Positions 1 to 8,216 are shown, counted from the first letter of the stretch. The stretch: 64,000 nucleotides of DNA from Pseudonocardia parietis (GCF_017876315.1 NZ_JAGINU010000001.1:5704001-5768000), one strand, 5' to 3'. Notes: generated by a model from the letters alone, not told the origin. Numbers and translations are program-made.

Positions 1-301
1 TGGCCGTCTTGCCGATGACGAAACCCCAGCCGGCGAGAAAGCCCCACCACGGCCCCAGACGTTCGCGCCCGTAGACGTAGGTCCCGCCCGAGCGCGGGTA
101 CTGCGCGGCCAGTTGCGCCGAGGACGTCGCATTGGCGTAGGCGACCACGGCGGCGATCACCAGCCCGACGAGCAGCCACGACCCGGCCGCCTGCGCCGCG
201 GGGGCGAAGACCGCGAAGACCCCCGCCCCGATCATCGACCCGAGGCCGATCATGACGGCGTCCGGCGTTCCCAGACGCCGGGCCAGTTCCGGTTGGTTCA
301 C
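1..301 (-). CDS. APC-family amino acid permease, N-terminal part (runs off the window)
   Basis: The reading frame starts at a GTG preceded by AAGGGGAA, 18 bp after arsC, and continues beyond base 1. The roughly 100 visible residues carry the glycine-rich motif GSMIGAGVF of transmembrane segment 1 of amino acid/polyamine/organocation permeases. A second hydrophobic helix (SWLLVGLVIAAVVAYANA) and the segment YPRSGGTYVYGRERLG, typical of this family, follow. It is an inner-membrane transporter; the substrate is not visible. Close spacing suggests cotranscription with the ars genes, an unusual partner for arsenate reduction. It could also be an unrelated neighbour. Confidence 0.85.
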   Translation of the reverse strand, partial: MNQPELARRLGTPDAVMIGLGSMIGAGVFAVFAPAAQAAGSWLLVGLVIAAVVAYANATSSAQLAAQYPRSGGTYVYGRERLGPWWGFLAGWGFVIGKTA

Positions 302-319
302 AACTTCCCCTTACGCGGC

Positions 320-754
320 CTATCGGCTCTCCACCGATCCGCGCTTCCGACCCGCCTCGGTCAGCTCACCGAGCAGGGTGCGGACGCGGGCATCGATGTC
401 ATCGCGGATGGGGCGGATCTGCTCGGCGGTCCTGCCGGCGGGGTCGGCGAGCTGCCAGTCGAGATAGCGCTTACCGGGGAAGACCGGGCATGCGTCGCCA
501 CACCCCATCGTGATCACGACGTCGGCTGCCTCGACCGCGTCGGTGGTGAGGCGTTTCGGGAACTCCGTGCCGAGGTCGAGACCGATCTCGGCCATGACCT
601 CGCGGACCGCCGGGTTGATGCTCTCCGCCGGCGCCGATCCGGCCGAGCTGACCCGCACGGCTCCGCCGGCGTGGTGTGCGAGCAGAGCGGCAGCCATCTG
701 GCTGCGGCCGGCGTTGTGGACGCAGACGAACAGGACTTCGGGAACCGCGGTCAC
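320..754 (-). CDS. arsC: Arsenate reductase, LMW-phosphatase fold
   Basis: This 144-residue cytosolic enzyme reduces arsenate to arsenite so that Acr3 can export it. The P-loop CVHNAGRS (residues 11-18), with the nucleophilic Cys11, and the ADP general-acid segment (Asp104-Pro105) mark the low-molecular-weight protein tyrosine phosphatase fold. Further cysteines lie at 85 and 89 (GCGDACP). In actinobacteria such enzymes use mycothiol/mycoredoxin or a Cys relay with thioredoxin; which one applies here is not visible. The GTG at 754 was chosen because GAGGAG sits 5 bases upstream; a longer frame to 799 would run into acr3. It lies 25 bp downstream of acr3 in the same operon. Confidence 0.93.
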   Translation of the reverse strand: MTAVPEVLFVCVHNAGRSQMAAALLAHHAGGAVRVSSAGSAPAESINPAVREVMAEIGLDLGTEFPKRLTTDAVEAADVVITMGCGDACPVFPGKRYLDWQLADPAGRTAEQIRPIRDDIDARVRTLLGELTEAGRKRGSVESR

Positions 755-779
755 GGTGACTCCTCGGGTGCGGGCGGGA

Positions 780-1889
780 TCAGCGCGGGACATGCCCACG
801 TGCTGTGGTCGCGCCGGGGAAGAGCCTGCGACGCAGCCACAGCGACACGTAGACCAGCGCGACGAGCACCGGGACCTCGATCAGCGGGCCCACCACCCCC
901 GCGAGCGCCTGCCCGGAGGTGACACCGAAGGCACCGATCGCGACCGCGATGGCGAGCTCGAAGTTGTTGCCGGCGGCGGTGAACGCGAGCGTGGTGGTGC
1001 GTTCGTAGCCCATCCCGACCGCCCGGCCGAGGGCGTAGGAGCCGGCCCACATCAGGGCGAAGTAGGCGAGCAGCGGTAGCGCGATCCGGGCGACGTCGAG
1101 CGGCTGGGAGGTGATGGCCTCGCCCTGCAGCGCGAACAGCAGCACGATGGTGAACAGCAGCCCGTAGAGCGCGAACGGCCCGATCCGCGGGAGGAACGTC
1201 TCCTCGTACCAGGCCCGGCCCTTGGCCTTCTCGCCGAACCGGCGCGTGAGGTATCCGGCGAGCAGCGGGATCCCGAGGAACACCAGCACCGACTTCACGA
1301 TGTCCCAGGTGGAGAACGACACGTCGGTGACGGGCAGGCCGAGCCAGCCGGGCAGCACGACCAGGTAGAACCAGCCGAGCACACCGAACATGACGACCTG
1401 GAACACCGAGTTCAGCGCGACGAGCACGGCGGCGGCCTCGCGGTCCCCGCAGGCCAGGTCGTTCCAGATGATCACCATGGCGATGCAGCGGGCCAGCCCG
1501 ACGATGATCAGTCCGGTCCGGTACTCGGGCAGATCGGGCAGCATCAGCCAGGCCAGGGCGAACATCAGTGCCGGGCCGAGGACCCAGTTGAGCACCAGCG
1601 AGGTGAGCAGGAGCCTGCGGTCGCCGGTGACGGTGTCGAGGCGGTCGTAGCGGACCTTCGCCAGCACCGGATACATCATGATCAGCAGGCCGAGCGCGAT
1701 CGGCAGCGAGACGCCGTCGACGGCCAGGGTGTCCAGCGCCGGGGCGAGTCCGGGGACCAGGCGGCCGAGCAGCAGTCCGGCGATCATCGCGGCGATGATC
1801 CAGACCGGGAGGAACCGGTCGAGGGTCGACAGGCGGGCGACGACGACGGCGCCGCCGTCCGCGTCCGTGGTGGTGTTCGGGGTGGTCAC
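780..1889 (-). CDS. acr3: Arsenite efflux permease Acr3
   Basis: This 369-residue integral membrane protein has about ten hydrophobic segments. It belongs to the Acr3/BASS family, exporting As(OH)3 through the cytoplasmic membrane using the proton-motive force. The family-typical stretch around residue 140 (LARCIAMVIIWNDLACGD) contains the conserved cysteine used for arsenite transport. A second conserved stretch, TLAFTAAGNNFELAIAVAIG, lies near residue 295. The length equals the usual Acr3 length. It starts with ATG 15 bp after arsR and is followed by arsC, the standard arsR-acr3-arsC order. Confidence 0.96.
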   Translation of the reverse strand: MTTPNTTTDADGGAVVVARLSTLDRFLPVWIIAAMIAGLLLGRLVPGLAPALDTLAVDGVSLPIALGLLIMMYPVLAKVRYDRLDTVTGDRRLLLTSLVLNWVLGPALMFALAWLMLPDLPEYRTGLIIVGLARCIAMVIIWNDLACGDREAAAVLVALNSVFQVVMFGVLGWFYLVVLPGWLGLPVTDVSFSTWDIVKSVLVFLGIPLLAGYLTRRFGEKAKGRAWYEETFLPRIGPFALYGLLFTIVLLFALQGEAITSQPLDVARIALPLLAYFALMWAGSYALGRAVGMGYERTTTLAFTAAGNNFELAIAVAIGAFGVTSGQALAGVVGPLIEVPVLVALVYVSLWLRRRLFPGATTARGHVPR

Positions 1890-1904
1890 GTCGTTCCTCG
1901 TATG

Positions 1905-2303
1905 TCAGTTCGCGGGCGCGGTGGCCGCAGGGACGGTGTCGTTCTCGGTGGCGTCGTTGCCGACGGAGTTGCCGGCGGCGGGGGTGAGCAGGCCGGCGAG
2001 GCGGCCGAGCGCGGCCGGAACGGTGCGGTAGTAGATCCAGGTCCCGCGCCGCTCGCCGGTGATGAGACCGGCCTCGCGCAGCACCCTGAGATGGTGGGAG
2101 ATCGTCGGGCCGGACACCTCGAACACTCCGGACAGGTCGCACACGCAGGCTTCGCCGCCGGCGTGCGAGGCGATCAGCGACAGCAACCGCAGCCGTACCG
2201 GATCGCCCATCGCCTTGAACACGCGCGCCAGCTCGACCGACTCCGGGCCGTCGAGGGGACGCTCGACGAGCATCGAGCCGCAGATCGGCTCCTGGTTCGA
2301 CAC
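1905..2303 (-). CDS. arsR: ArsR-type arsenite-responsive repressor
   Basis: This 132-residue winged-helix repressor contains the ArsR/SmtB signature. The metalloid site is in helix alpha3 as ACVCDL (Cys53 and Cys55), followed by the recognition helix (SGPTISHHLRVLREAGL). Arsenite binding to these cysteines releases the operator in this family. I start at GTG 2303 because the longer upstream frame belongs to the shadow of the MFS gene. It heads the acr3-arsC series. The only room for its promoter is the 32 bp before it plus the end of the MFS gene, where a TTTGACC/GGTCAAA dyad occurs. Confidence 0.93.
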   Translation of the reverse strand: MSNQEPICGSMLVERPLDGPESVELARVFKAMGDPVRLRLLSLIASHAGGEACVCDLSGVFEVSGPTISHHLRVLREAGLITGERRGTWIYYRTVPAALGRLAGLLTPAAGNSVGNDATENDTVPAATAPAN

Positions 2304-2311
2304 CCGTCTAG

Positions 2312-2340
2312 TTTGACCAGCATCGAACTCCGCGGTCAAA
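2312..2340. promoter_or_regulatory. Candidate ArsR operator (dyad)
   Basis: TTTGACC (2312-2318) and GGTCAAA (2334-2340) form a perfect 7-bp inverted repeat with a 15-bp spacer just upstream of arsR, overlapping the last codons of the MFS gene. The position suits autorepression. The assignment is inferred from place and symmetry only. Confidence 0.4.
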
Positions 2341-3604
2341 TCGCTGCTCGACGCGGCAGCGTCCCGATCGCCAGCACCGCGGCGACCGCCGCGACTCCGG
2401 CCAGCAGCACGAACACCTCGGGGTAGCCGCCCAGCGGGCCCGCCAGTGCGCTCCCGGCCCACGGGGAGATCGCGACGGCGATCATGACGGGAGCGGACAG
2501 GATGCCGTTGAGCCGACCGTAGACGCGGGGATGCCACCGGTCGGACAGTGCCGTGGCCTGCAGCAGGGTGAAGATCCCGCGAGCTGCACCGGCGAGCATC
2601 GCCGCGGCGATCAGGGCCCACACCGGGCCGGGCAGGACGGCGAGCAGGAGGGTCGCCACGGCGAGTCCGGCCATGACCGCGACGGCGCGGCCGCGCACCG
2701 TGCTGCGTCGTACGAGGGGGCCGTAGGCGAGGCGGCCGAGGACCTGGCCGAGCCCGCCGAGTCCGAGGGCCCAGGCGGCGAGGTCGGTGGACATACCGCG
2801 CTCGAGCAGCAGCGGAACCTGGTTCACGGTGACGGCGAAACCGGTGAACGCCCCGAGAGTGATCGAGACGACCAGCAACACGAACGCCCGGCTTCGCCGG
2901 ATCCGGTCCGCGTCGTCGTCGACCACCGCGGGCGCGGCGCCGTGGGGCGTGGGGTCGGCGACCGGGTCCGGCCAGGGCCCGCGCAACCCGAACAGGTGTG
3001 CCGGGATCGTGATCACGCCGAGGACGACGGCGAGCACGACGTAGGTGCCGCGCCACCCGAACGGCTCCAGCAACGCGGCGGACAGCGGGGCGAACACGGT
3101 GCTGGCCAGCCCCGCGACCAGGGTCAGCCCGGTCAACGCGCGGACCCGGTCGGATCCCCACCAGCGCGTCAGTGCCGCGAACGCCGGCGGGTAGAACGTC
3201 GCGGCCTGCGCGACCCCGGCCAGCAGCCACGCCGCCACGAACGCCGGGAACGAGCCGGCCGCGGCGATCAGCAGTGTCGCGGGCACGGCGACGACCGACC
3301 CGGCGGTCATCAGCCAGCGCGGGCCGTGCCGGTCCAGCAGCCGCCCGACCGGGATCCCGACCAGCGCGGAGACCACCAGCCCGGCGGAGAACGCCGCGGT
3401 GACCGACGGGATCGACCAGCCGGTGTCGGCCGCGATCGTCGGCGCCAGCACCGGGAAGGCGTAGTAGAGCACTCCCCAGCTGGTGATCTCCGTGACGCAC
3501 AGGACGACCAGGACCCGCCACCGTCCTCGTGACGCGAGGCCTGCCGCGCCGCCCCGCCCCTGCTCGCGACAGGCGGGACCGGTACGCGGTTCGTCGGAGG
3601 TCAC
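2336..3604 (-). CDS. MFS transporter of the ars island
   Basis: This 422-residue protein has about twelve hydrophobic segments. The MFS loop-2/3 motif is recognisable (GIPVGRLLDRHGPRWLM, near residue 95), as is a related half-motif in the second half (LGRLAYGPLVRRS). It is an inner-membrane secondary transporter. Its ATG overlaps the flavoprotein stop, so the two are probably translationally coupled. Flavoprotein plus MFS exporter beside arsR suggests efflux of an oxidised or organic arsenical, but the substrate is inference. It shows no similarity pattern I can tie to ArsJ, and no GAPDH partner is present. Confidence 0.85.
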   Translation of the reverse strand: MTSDEPRTGPACREQGRGGAAGLASRGRWRVLVVLCVTEITSWGVLYYAFPVLAPTIAADTGWSIPSVTAAFSAGLVVSALVGIPVGRLLDRHGPRWLMTAGSVVAVPATLLIAAAGSFPAFVAAWLLAGVAQAATFYPPAFAALTRWWGSDRVRALTGLTLVAGLASTVFAPLSAALLEPFGWRGTYVVLAVVLGVITIPAHLFGLRGPWPDPVADPTPHGAAPAVVDDDADRIRRSRAFVLLVVSITLGAFTGFAVTVNQVPLLLERGMSTDLAAWALGLGGLGQVLGRLAYGPLVRRSTVRGRAVAVMAGLAVATLLLAVLPGPVWALIAAAMLAGAARGIFTLLQATALSDRWHPRVYGRLNGILSAPVMIAVAISPWAGSALAGPLGGYPEVFVLLAGVAAVAAVLAIGTLPRRAAI

Positions 3605-4947
3605 GACGAGGAGGCTCCCCCAACCGGGTCCTCGACTGGAACCGCGGGGCCGCAGCAGCCGCTGCCCGACTCCGTCCCGGCGGTCGACCCGGTGGCGTCG
3701 AACAGGCCGGCACCCCCGCAGACGCCGGTCTCGCTGAGGACCAGCTCGACCCGCGCGGCGGCCTCGTGATCACCGGTCAGGGCATCGGCGATCGAGCGGA
3801 CCTGCTCGTAGCCGGTACGGGCCAGGAACGTCGGTGCGCGCCCGTAGCTCTTCATCCCGGCCAGGTAGAACCCCGGCTCGGGATGACCGAGCTCGGCCGC
3901 GCCGTGCGGGTACACGGTGCCGCAGGAGTGCACGTTCGGGTCGATCAGCGGCGCCAGCCGGACCGGGGCCTGCAGTCTCGCGTCCAGCTCGGTGCGCACC
4001 TCCGAGAGCCAACCCAGCTCCGGGCGGAACCCGGTCAGCACCAGCACCTCGTCGACGTCATCGATCTTGTGGCCCTCGTCCGAGATCAGGACCATCGGCC
4101 CGCCCTCGACCTGCTCGACGCGTTCGGTGCGGAACCCGAACACCGGCTCCACCAGCCCGGCCTGGACCGCCTCGGACGCCCGAACCCCCAGCGCCCCACG
4201 AGCGGGGAGCTGATCGGCGTCGCCCCCGCCGAACACCTGCCCGAATCCCGACCGGCGCAGCACCCACGAGACCCGGGTGCCCGGCACCTCACGGGCCAGA
4301 GCCGCGAGCCCGGCCAGCGCGGTCAGCGCCGAATGCCCGGACCCGGCGACGACGACGTGCCGGCCGCCGTAGCGGGCTCGCTCCCCCGGATCGCTCAGAT
4401 CCGGGATCGCCGCCGCCCGCACCCGCCGCCCGGCCTGCAGCTCACCGATCGCGGGCAGGCCGTCGCCGCCGAGCGGGTTCGCGGTCGTCCAGGTGCCGGA
4501 CGCGTCGACCACCGCCCGTGCCGTGATCCGCTCCCCGCCGTCGGTCCGCACGATCAGCGGCTCGCTGTCGCGGCCCGCGTCGACCACCCGGTCCCGTCCG
4601 CGGCGGGTCACCCCGACCACCCGCACCCCCGTCCGCACCCGGTTCCCCAGCGCCGCGGCCAGCGGTGCGAGGTAGTCGGCCACCCACTCCGCCCCGGTCG
4701 GACAGGCCTCGGAGTCCGGGGCCGTCCAGCCGGACCGGGCGAGCAGGCGCTCCGCGGCCGGATCGGTCAGCCAGCCCCAGGGCGAGAACAGCCGCACGTG
4801 ACCCCACTGCCGCACGGACGCGCCCGGGGCCGCCCCGGCCTCCAGCACCAGCGGCTCCATCCCTCGCTCGGCCAGCTCCGCCGCCGCGGCCAGGCCCACC
4901 GGCCCGGCTCCGATCACCACGACCGGCAGCTCCACGTTCACGTCCAT
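3601..4947 (-). CDS. ArsO-like NAD(P)/FAD-dependent flavoprotein
   Basis: The 448-residue protein begins with an FAD-binding Rossmann motif (VVVIGAGPVGLAAAAELAE, residues about 8-26). A second GxGxxG nucleotide-binding motif lies near residue 200 (VVVAGSGHSALTALAGLA), and the ATG/GD-like motif VLTGFRPELGW lies near 310. This is the plan of class B flavin monooxygenases and ArsO-type proteins that accompany actinobacterial ars operons. The C-terminus is Cys- and Gly-rich (ETGVCGGAG, GSGCCGPA), which could bind a thiophilic metalloid. The ATG at 4947 was chosen for GGAGG 4 bases upstream; an ATG at 4968 is possible. The reaction is unproven. Confidence 0.82.
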   Translation of the reverse strand: MDVNVELPVVVIGAGPVGLAAAAELAERGMEPLVLEAGAAPGASVRQWGHVRLFSPWGWLTDPAAERLLARSGWTAPDSEACPTGAEWVADYLAPLAAALGNRVRTGVRVVGVTRRGRDRVVDAGRDSEPLIVRTDGGERITARAVVDASGTWTTANPLGGDGLPAIGELQAGRRVRAAAIPDLSDPGERARYGGRHVVVAGSGHSALTALAGLAALAREVPGTRVSWVLRRSGFGQVFGGGDADQLPARGALGVRASEAVQAGLVEPVFGFRTERVEQVEGGPMVLISDEGHKIDDVDEVLVLTGFRPELGWLSEVRTELDARLQAPVRLAPLIDPNVHSCGTVYPHGAAELGHPEPGFYLAGMKSYGRAPTFLARTGYEQVRSIADALTGDHEAAARVELVLSETGVCGGAGLFDATGSTAGTESGSGCCGPAVPVEDPVGGASSS

Positions 4948-4966
4948 CACGCCTCCATCGACGTTC

Positions 4967-5024
4967 ATCGATCGAACGAGCTCGAAATATATCGATCCGT
5001 ATCGATGGACGCAACCATCGATCG
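4967..5024. promoter_or_regulatory. Four ATCGAT half-sites between divergent ars transcription units
   Basis: The hexamer ATCGAT occurs at 4968-4973, 4991-4996, 5001-5006 and 5017-5022 within the 94 bp between the flavoprotein start and the ArsR-ArsN start. The middle pair is ATCGAT-N4-ATCGAT. This density in an intergenic divergent promoter fits operators for the adjacent ArsR-type repressor controlling both directions. Binding is inferred. Confidence 0.5.
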
Positions 5025-5041
5025 TCGTCGATACTGACGGC

Positions 5042-5911
5042 ATGACCGCCCCGCAGCCGGCGCAGCTCCCCGGCGACGACGCCGCCACCTACGCGCACTG
5101 GTTCGCCTGCCTCGCGGAGCCGGTACGGATCCGGCTGCTGCACGCCGTCGCCACCGCCGGGCACCCGCTCTCGGTGGGCCGACTGGCCGAGCTGGTCGGG
5201 ATCAGCCAGGCGACCTGCTCCCATCACCTGCGCAAGCTCGCCGAGACCGGCTTCGTCGTCCTCCGCAAGGAGGGCACCACCACCCAGGTCACGGTCAACC
5301 CGAACTGCTGCACCGGACTTCCGCACGCCGCCGACGCGGTCATGGGACTGCTCGCTCCCGGGCCCTGCTGTCCCGACGACGTCCCCGAGGACGTCGCCGT
5401 CCGCGTCATGACCGACGCCGACCGGGACGACGTCCTGCGCATCTACGCCGAGGGCATCGCCACCGGGCACGCGACCTTCGAGACCGAGGTCCCCGACCGC
5501 GCGGACCTGGACGCCGACCGGCTACCCGGCCACCGCTGGGTGGCCGAGCTCGACGGCCGGGTCGTCGGCTGGGCCGCCGCCCGTCGCGTGTCGGCCCGGC
5601 CGGTCTACCGGGGCGTGGCCGAGACCGCGATCTACGTGGCCGACGGTCACCGGGGTCGCGGCGTCGGCCGGGCCCTGATCCGTCACCAGGTCTGCGCGGC
5701 CGACGACGCCGGTCTCTGGACCCTGCAGACCTCGATCTTCCCCGAGAACCGTGCCGCCCTGGCGCTGCACCACTCGGCCGGCTACCGCACGCTCGGCGTC
5801 CGTGAACGGATCGGGCAGCATCACGGCCGGTGGCGGGACGTCGTGTTCCTCGAACGTCGTGCCGACGCCCGTGGCCGGTCCGCTCCTTCCACTCGGGCGG
5901 GCAGCAGTTGA
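5042..5911 (+). CDS. ArsR repressor fused to ArsN-like GNAT acetyltransferase
   Basis: This 289-residue two-domain protein has an ArsR winged helix at residues about 15-100 (recognition region SQATCSHHLRKLAETGFVVL). A GNAT acetyltransferase domain follows at about 118-280, with the acetyl-CoA loop HRGRGVGRALI and the ending ENRAALALHHSAGYRTLGV seen in phosphinothricin/arsinothricin N-acetyltransferases. Vicinal cysteine pairs at 89-90 and 109-110 sit in the linker and could bind trivalent arsenic, as C-terminal Cys pairs do in some ArsR types. It starts 94 bp from the divergent flavoprotein. A fused sensor and ArsN1-type detoxification enzyme is the likely role; acetylation of arsinothricin is inferred from family resemblance. 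Confidence 0.88.
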   Translation: MTAPQPAQLPGDDAATYAHWFACLAEPVRIRLLHAVATAGHPLSVGRLAELVGISQATCSHHLRKLAETGFVVLRKEGTTTQVTVNPNCCTGLPHAADAVMGLLAPGPCCPDDVPEDVAVRVMTDADRDDVLRIYAEGIATGHATFETEVPDRADLDADRLPGHRWVAELDGRVVGWAAARRVSARPVYRGVAETAIYVADGHRGRGVGRALIRHQVCAADDAGLWTLQTSIFPENRAALALHHSAGYRTLGVRERIGQHHGRWRDVVFLERRADARGRSAPSTRAGSS

Positions 5912-5997
5912 ACCGTGTGTGAGTCCTGGCCGTCCCCGCCCGCGTGTGCCGCCCGGTCGGTCGGATGCCCGTGCTGCTCGATCTCCCGGCAGGTGAC

Positions 5998-6942
5998 TCA
6001 CGATGCGCGATCTTCCTCGATCCCGCCTGCGTCCGAGGTGAGCGTCTCGGCGACGGCCGCGAGTCGCGTGAGAACGGCCTGCAGACGGTGGTCGCTCCGG
6101 CCGCCCCGACGTGTGCAGGTCATGAACCTGCACACCGGCAGCGGCGTGCCGTCGAGCCTGCGCCGCACGACGTCGAGGCCCCCCGGGAGACGCGCCAGCC
6201 GGGGAACGAGCGCGACGCCGAGGCCGTGCGCGACGAGGGTCGCCGACACGCTCCACTCCCGGGTCTCATGGGCGATCCTCGGCGTGAATCCTGCGGCGTT
6301 GCAGGCCGACAGGGTGTGCTGTCGATAGGACGTCTCCGGCAGGCCCAGGATCCATTGTTCGGCTGCTGCGTCGATCAAGGAGACCGCGTCGCTGTGCGCG
6401 AGCGGGTGGCCGGCGGGAACCAGCAGCTCGAACGGATCCACCAGCAGCGATCGTTGCTCGAAGCGACGGTCGTTCAACGGCGGGCTCGCGGGCGTCGCAT
6501 CGATGACGGCCAGATCCGACTCACCGGAGAAGACCCTGTCGAAGGCGACATCGGGCTCGCACTCGAGGAGGGCGACGGACAGCGTCGGGTGGTCATGAGC
6601 GAGTGCTACCACCGTCGGGGCGAGCAGTGTCGAGACGGCGGTCGGGACCCCGCACAGCCGGATCGTGCCGGCCAGTCGTTCGTCGTGTCGCCGTAGTTCG
6701 GACTGTGCGAGCTGCCAGCGCTCCTCGATGGCGTCCGCGTGCACGAGAAGGTCCCGCGCAGCCGCTGTCAGACGCACTCGTCGGCCATCGGGCTCCAGCA
6801 GCAGCACGCCGAGTTCTCGCGCCAGCGTCCGGACCTGTTGTGACGCCGCGGAGGGAGTGAGGTGCAGAGCCTGCGCCGCCGCAGTCACCGTCCCGTAGTG
6901 CGCCACGGCGCGGAGCACACCGAGTCGGCGTAAGTCGACCAT
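5998..6942 (-). CDS. LysR-family transcriptional regulator
   Basis: This 314-residue protein has an N-terminal winged helix-turn-helix (residues 3-62: LGVLRAVAHYGTVTAAAQAL, then LTPSAASQQVRTLARELG) and a LysR-type substrate-binding domain from about residue 90. It is transcribed away from the downstream membrane-protein genes with 73 bp between starts, the usual layout for a LysR regulator controlling a divergent gene. The short dyad GGTGA-N4-TCACC (6946-6959) just upstream of its start is a candidate site. The effector cannot be told. Confidence 0.9.
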   Translation of the reverse strand: MVDLRRLGVLRAVAHYGTVTAAAQALHLTPSAASQQVRTLARELGVLLLEPDGRRVRLTAAARDLLVHADAIEERWQLAQSELRRHDERLAGTIRLCGVPTAVSTLLAPTVVALAHDHPTLSVALLECEPDVAFDRVFSGESDLAVIDATPASPPLNDRRFEQRSLLVDPFELLVPAGHPLAHSDAVSLIDAAAEQWILGLPETSYRQHTLSACNAAGFTPRIAHETREWSVSATLVAHGLGVALVPRLARLPGGLDVVRRRLDGTPLPVCRFMTCTRRGGRSDHRLQAVLTRLAAVAETLTSDAGGIEEDRAS

Positions 6943-7015
6943 GAAGGTGATTCTTCACCGAATACGCAAAATCTTCCACATGGACTTCACATAGATCGGG
7001 CCGCACCCTTCAGGG

Positions 7016-7441
7016 GTGAGATCTGCCGACCCGCCTGCCGCCGTGCCGGCCCGACCTCCGGCCCCCGATCACGATCGTCGACGGGACAACGCCCCGACGA
7101 GGCCGCGACGACGCTCGATCCGTGTTCTCCGTGCAGTCGTCGTCAGCGCGCTTGCCGGCGCAACAGCCCTCGCGATCGGCGCGATCCTGCCCTCCGGTGT
7201 CGTCGCGATCAGCGTCGTCGCCGCGATCTTCGTCGGGGTCGTGACCCGGACCCTGAGCTGGGTGGCGGGCGGACCGACCGACGAGCGTGCGAGCTTCGTC
7301 GCAGTGGCGGCCGGCGCAGGTGCCGGGGCAGCGACCCTGGCGCTCGCAGCCCTGTGCGTCGTCGCCGGGCCTGCAGCGCTGGTACTCGTGCCGCTCGCGA
7401 CCGCGGCAGGTCTCGCGACGTGCTGGATCCGAATTTCCTGA
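7016..7441 (+). CDS. Small membrane protein, unknown function
   Basis: The 141-residue product starts at GTG just after AGGG. It has a basic, Pro-rich N-terminus (residues 1-35) and about four hydrophobic segments (for example VVVSALAGATALAIGAIL and AATLALAALCVVAGPAALVL). No catalytic motif is visible. It is divergent from the LysR gene and 14 bp upstream of another membrane protein, so the two may form a LysR-controlled pair. The codon third positions are GC-rich as in its neighbours, supporting a real gene. Confidence 0.6.
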   Translation: MRSADPPAAVPARPPAPDHDRRRDNAPTRPRRRSIRVLRAVVVSALAGATALAIGAILPSGVVAISVVAAIFVGVVTRTLSWVAGGPTDERASFVAVAAGAGAGAATLALAALCVVAGPAALVLVPLATAAGLATCWIRIS

Positions 7442-7455
7442 GCAGATGGAATCGC

Positions 7456-8052
7456 ATGATCGACCCCAGGTGGGTATTCCTCGGTGCAGCACTCGGCGCG
7501 GCAGGAAGTGCGCGCTACTGCATTGCCATAGTCCACGGAAGGGCGTCACCGAATCTCGTAACATGGATCCTGTGGGCAGTGGCCGGACTCACTGCGTTCC
7601 TGGCCCAACTCGACTCCGGAGTAGGGCTGCCGGCGGCCCTCACCCTTGCCGCAGGACTCGGCCCTGTCGCAGTCGTCACCACGGCGATGCTCAGCGGGCG
7701 GAGCCGATTGCAGGTGGACAGACTCGACGTCGCGTGCGGACTGACCGCTGTCCTCGCGCTCGTCGCCTGGCTGGTGCTGGATCGAGCACCCGTGGCGGTT
7801 GCGCTCGCCGTCGCGGCGGACGCCGTGGCCGCCGCACCGACGATCAGGAAGGTCTGGAACGCGCCACGCTCCGAAAGCACATTGTTCTACGTGCTCGTCG
7901 GCACGGGCGCTGTGATCGCATTGCTCACCATCGATGCATGGGAGCCGGCGGCGTGGGTCTTCCCCGCTTACATCGTCGTTCTCTGCGGGACGATAGCGAT
8001 GATTGCAACGGTGCGAAGCGATGTGCTCCGCGGAAGCCGGGTGAGGGCATAG
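7456..8052 (+). CDS. Multi-pass membrane protein, unknown function
   Basis: The 198-residue product from ATG 7456 has six to seven hydrophobic segments and two similar halves: NLVTWILWAVAGLTAFLAQL near residue 36 and STLFYVLVGTGAVIALLTI near residue 140. The repeated polar residue followed by a helix recalls small two-repeat transporters, but no family can be named with confidence. It follows the previous membrane gene by 14 bp and is probably cotranscribed. Starts further upstream lie inside the preceding gene and were not used. Confidence 0.65.
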   Translation: MIDPRWVFLGAALGAAGSARYCIAIVHGRASPNLVTWILWAVAGLTAFLAQLDSGVGLPAALTLAAGLGPVAVVTTAMLSGRSRLQVDRLDVACGLTAVLALVAWLVLDRAPVAVALAVAADAVAAAPTIRKVWNAPRSESTLFYVLVGTGAVIALLTIDAWEPAAWVFPAYIVVLCGTIAMIATVRSDVLRGSRVRA

Positions 8053-8097
8053 GATTGAAAAAACCGACCAGTCGCCCCATGGGCGGCCGCTCGACGA

Positions 8098-8165
8098 TGC
8101 CTCAGGACTTCACTTCGGCCGCAAGGTCACCGCGACCGACGCCGAGGACGTCCTGGAGATCTTCA
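8098..8165 (+). pseudogene. Remnant of a tyrosine-recombinase C-terminus
   Basis: The DNA matches the tail of the intact integrase at 27879-27904: CAGGACTTC-ACTTCGGCCG here against CAAGACTTCTACTTCGGCCG there, with one base missing. Restoring that base gives QDFYFGRKVTATDAEDVLEIF, the usual end of actinobacterial AICE integrases around the catalytic tyrosine. Only this tail survives. Confidence 0.55.
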
Positions 8166-8216
8166 AAAAACGTCGACCCCCGGAACCCACTGGTGCGGGT
8201 TTCCTGGGGGTCGATC
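8165..8216 (-). terminator. Intrinsic terminator (minus direction)
   Basis: A near-perfect inverted repeat (TCGACCCCC-GGAA-CCC against GGGTTTCC-TGGGGGTCGA) with an 8-base loop is followed, on the minus strand, by a run of six T. It lies directly downstream of the tRNA-like 3' end at 8254-8295 and would terminate that transcript. Confidence 0.7.

Noticed and set aside
751..2142. A long minus-strand frame of 463 codons over the acr3 gene
   Set aside because: It is the shadow of acr3: Arg/Pro-rich, no membrane segments or domain, while acr3 in the other frame is a full family match.
3529..5037. A 502-codon plus-strand frame opposite the flavoprotein
   Set aside because: Arg/Pro/His-rich antisense shadow with no motif. 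The flavoprotein on the minus strand has clear FAD motifs and codon pattern.
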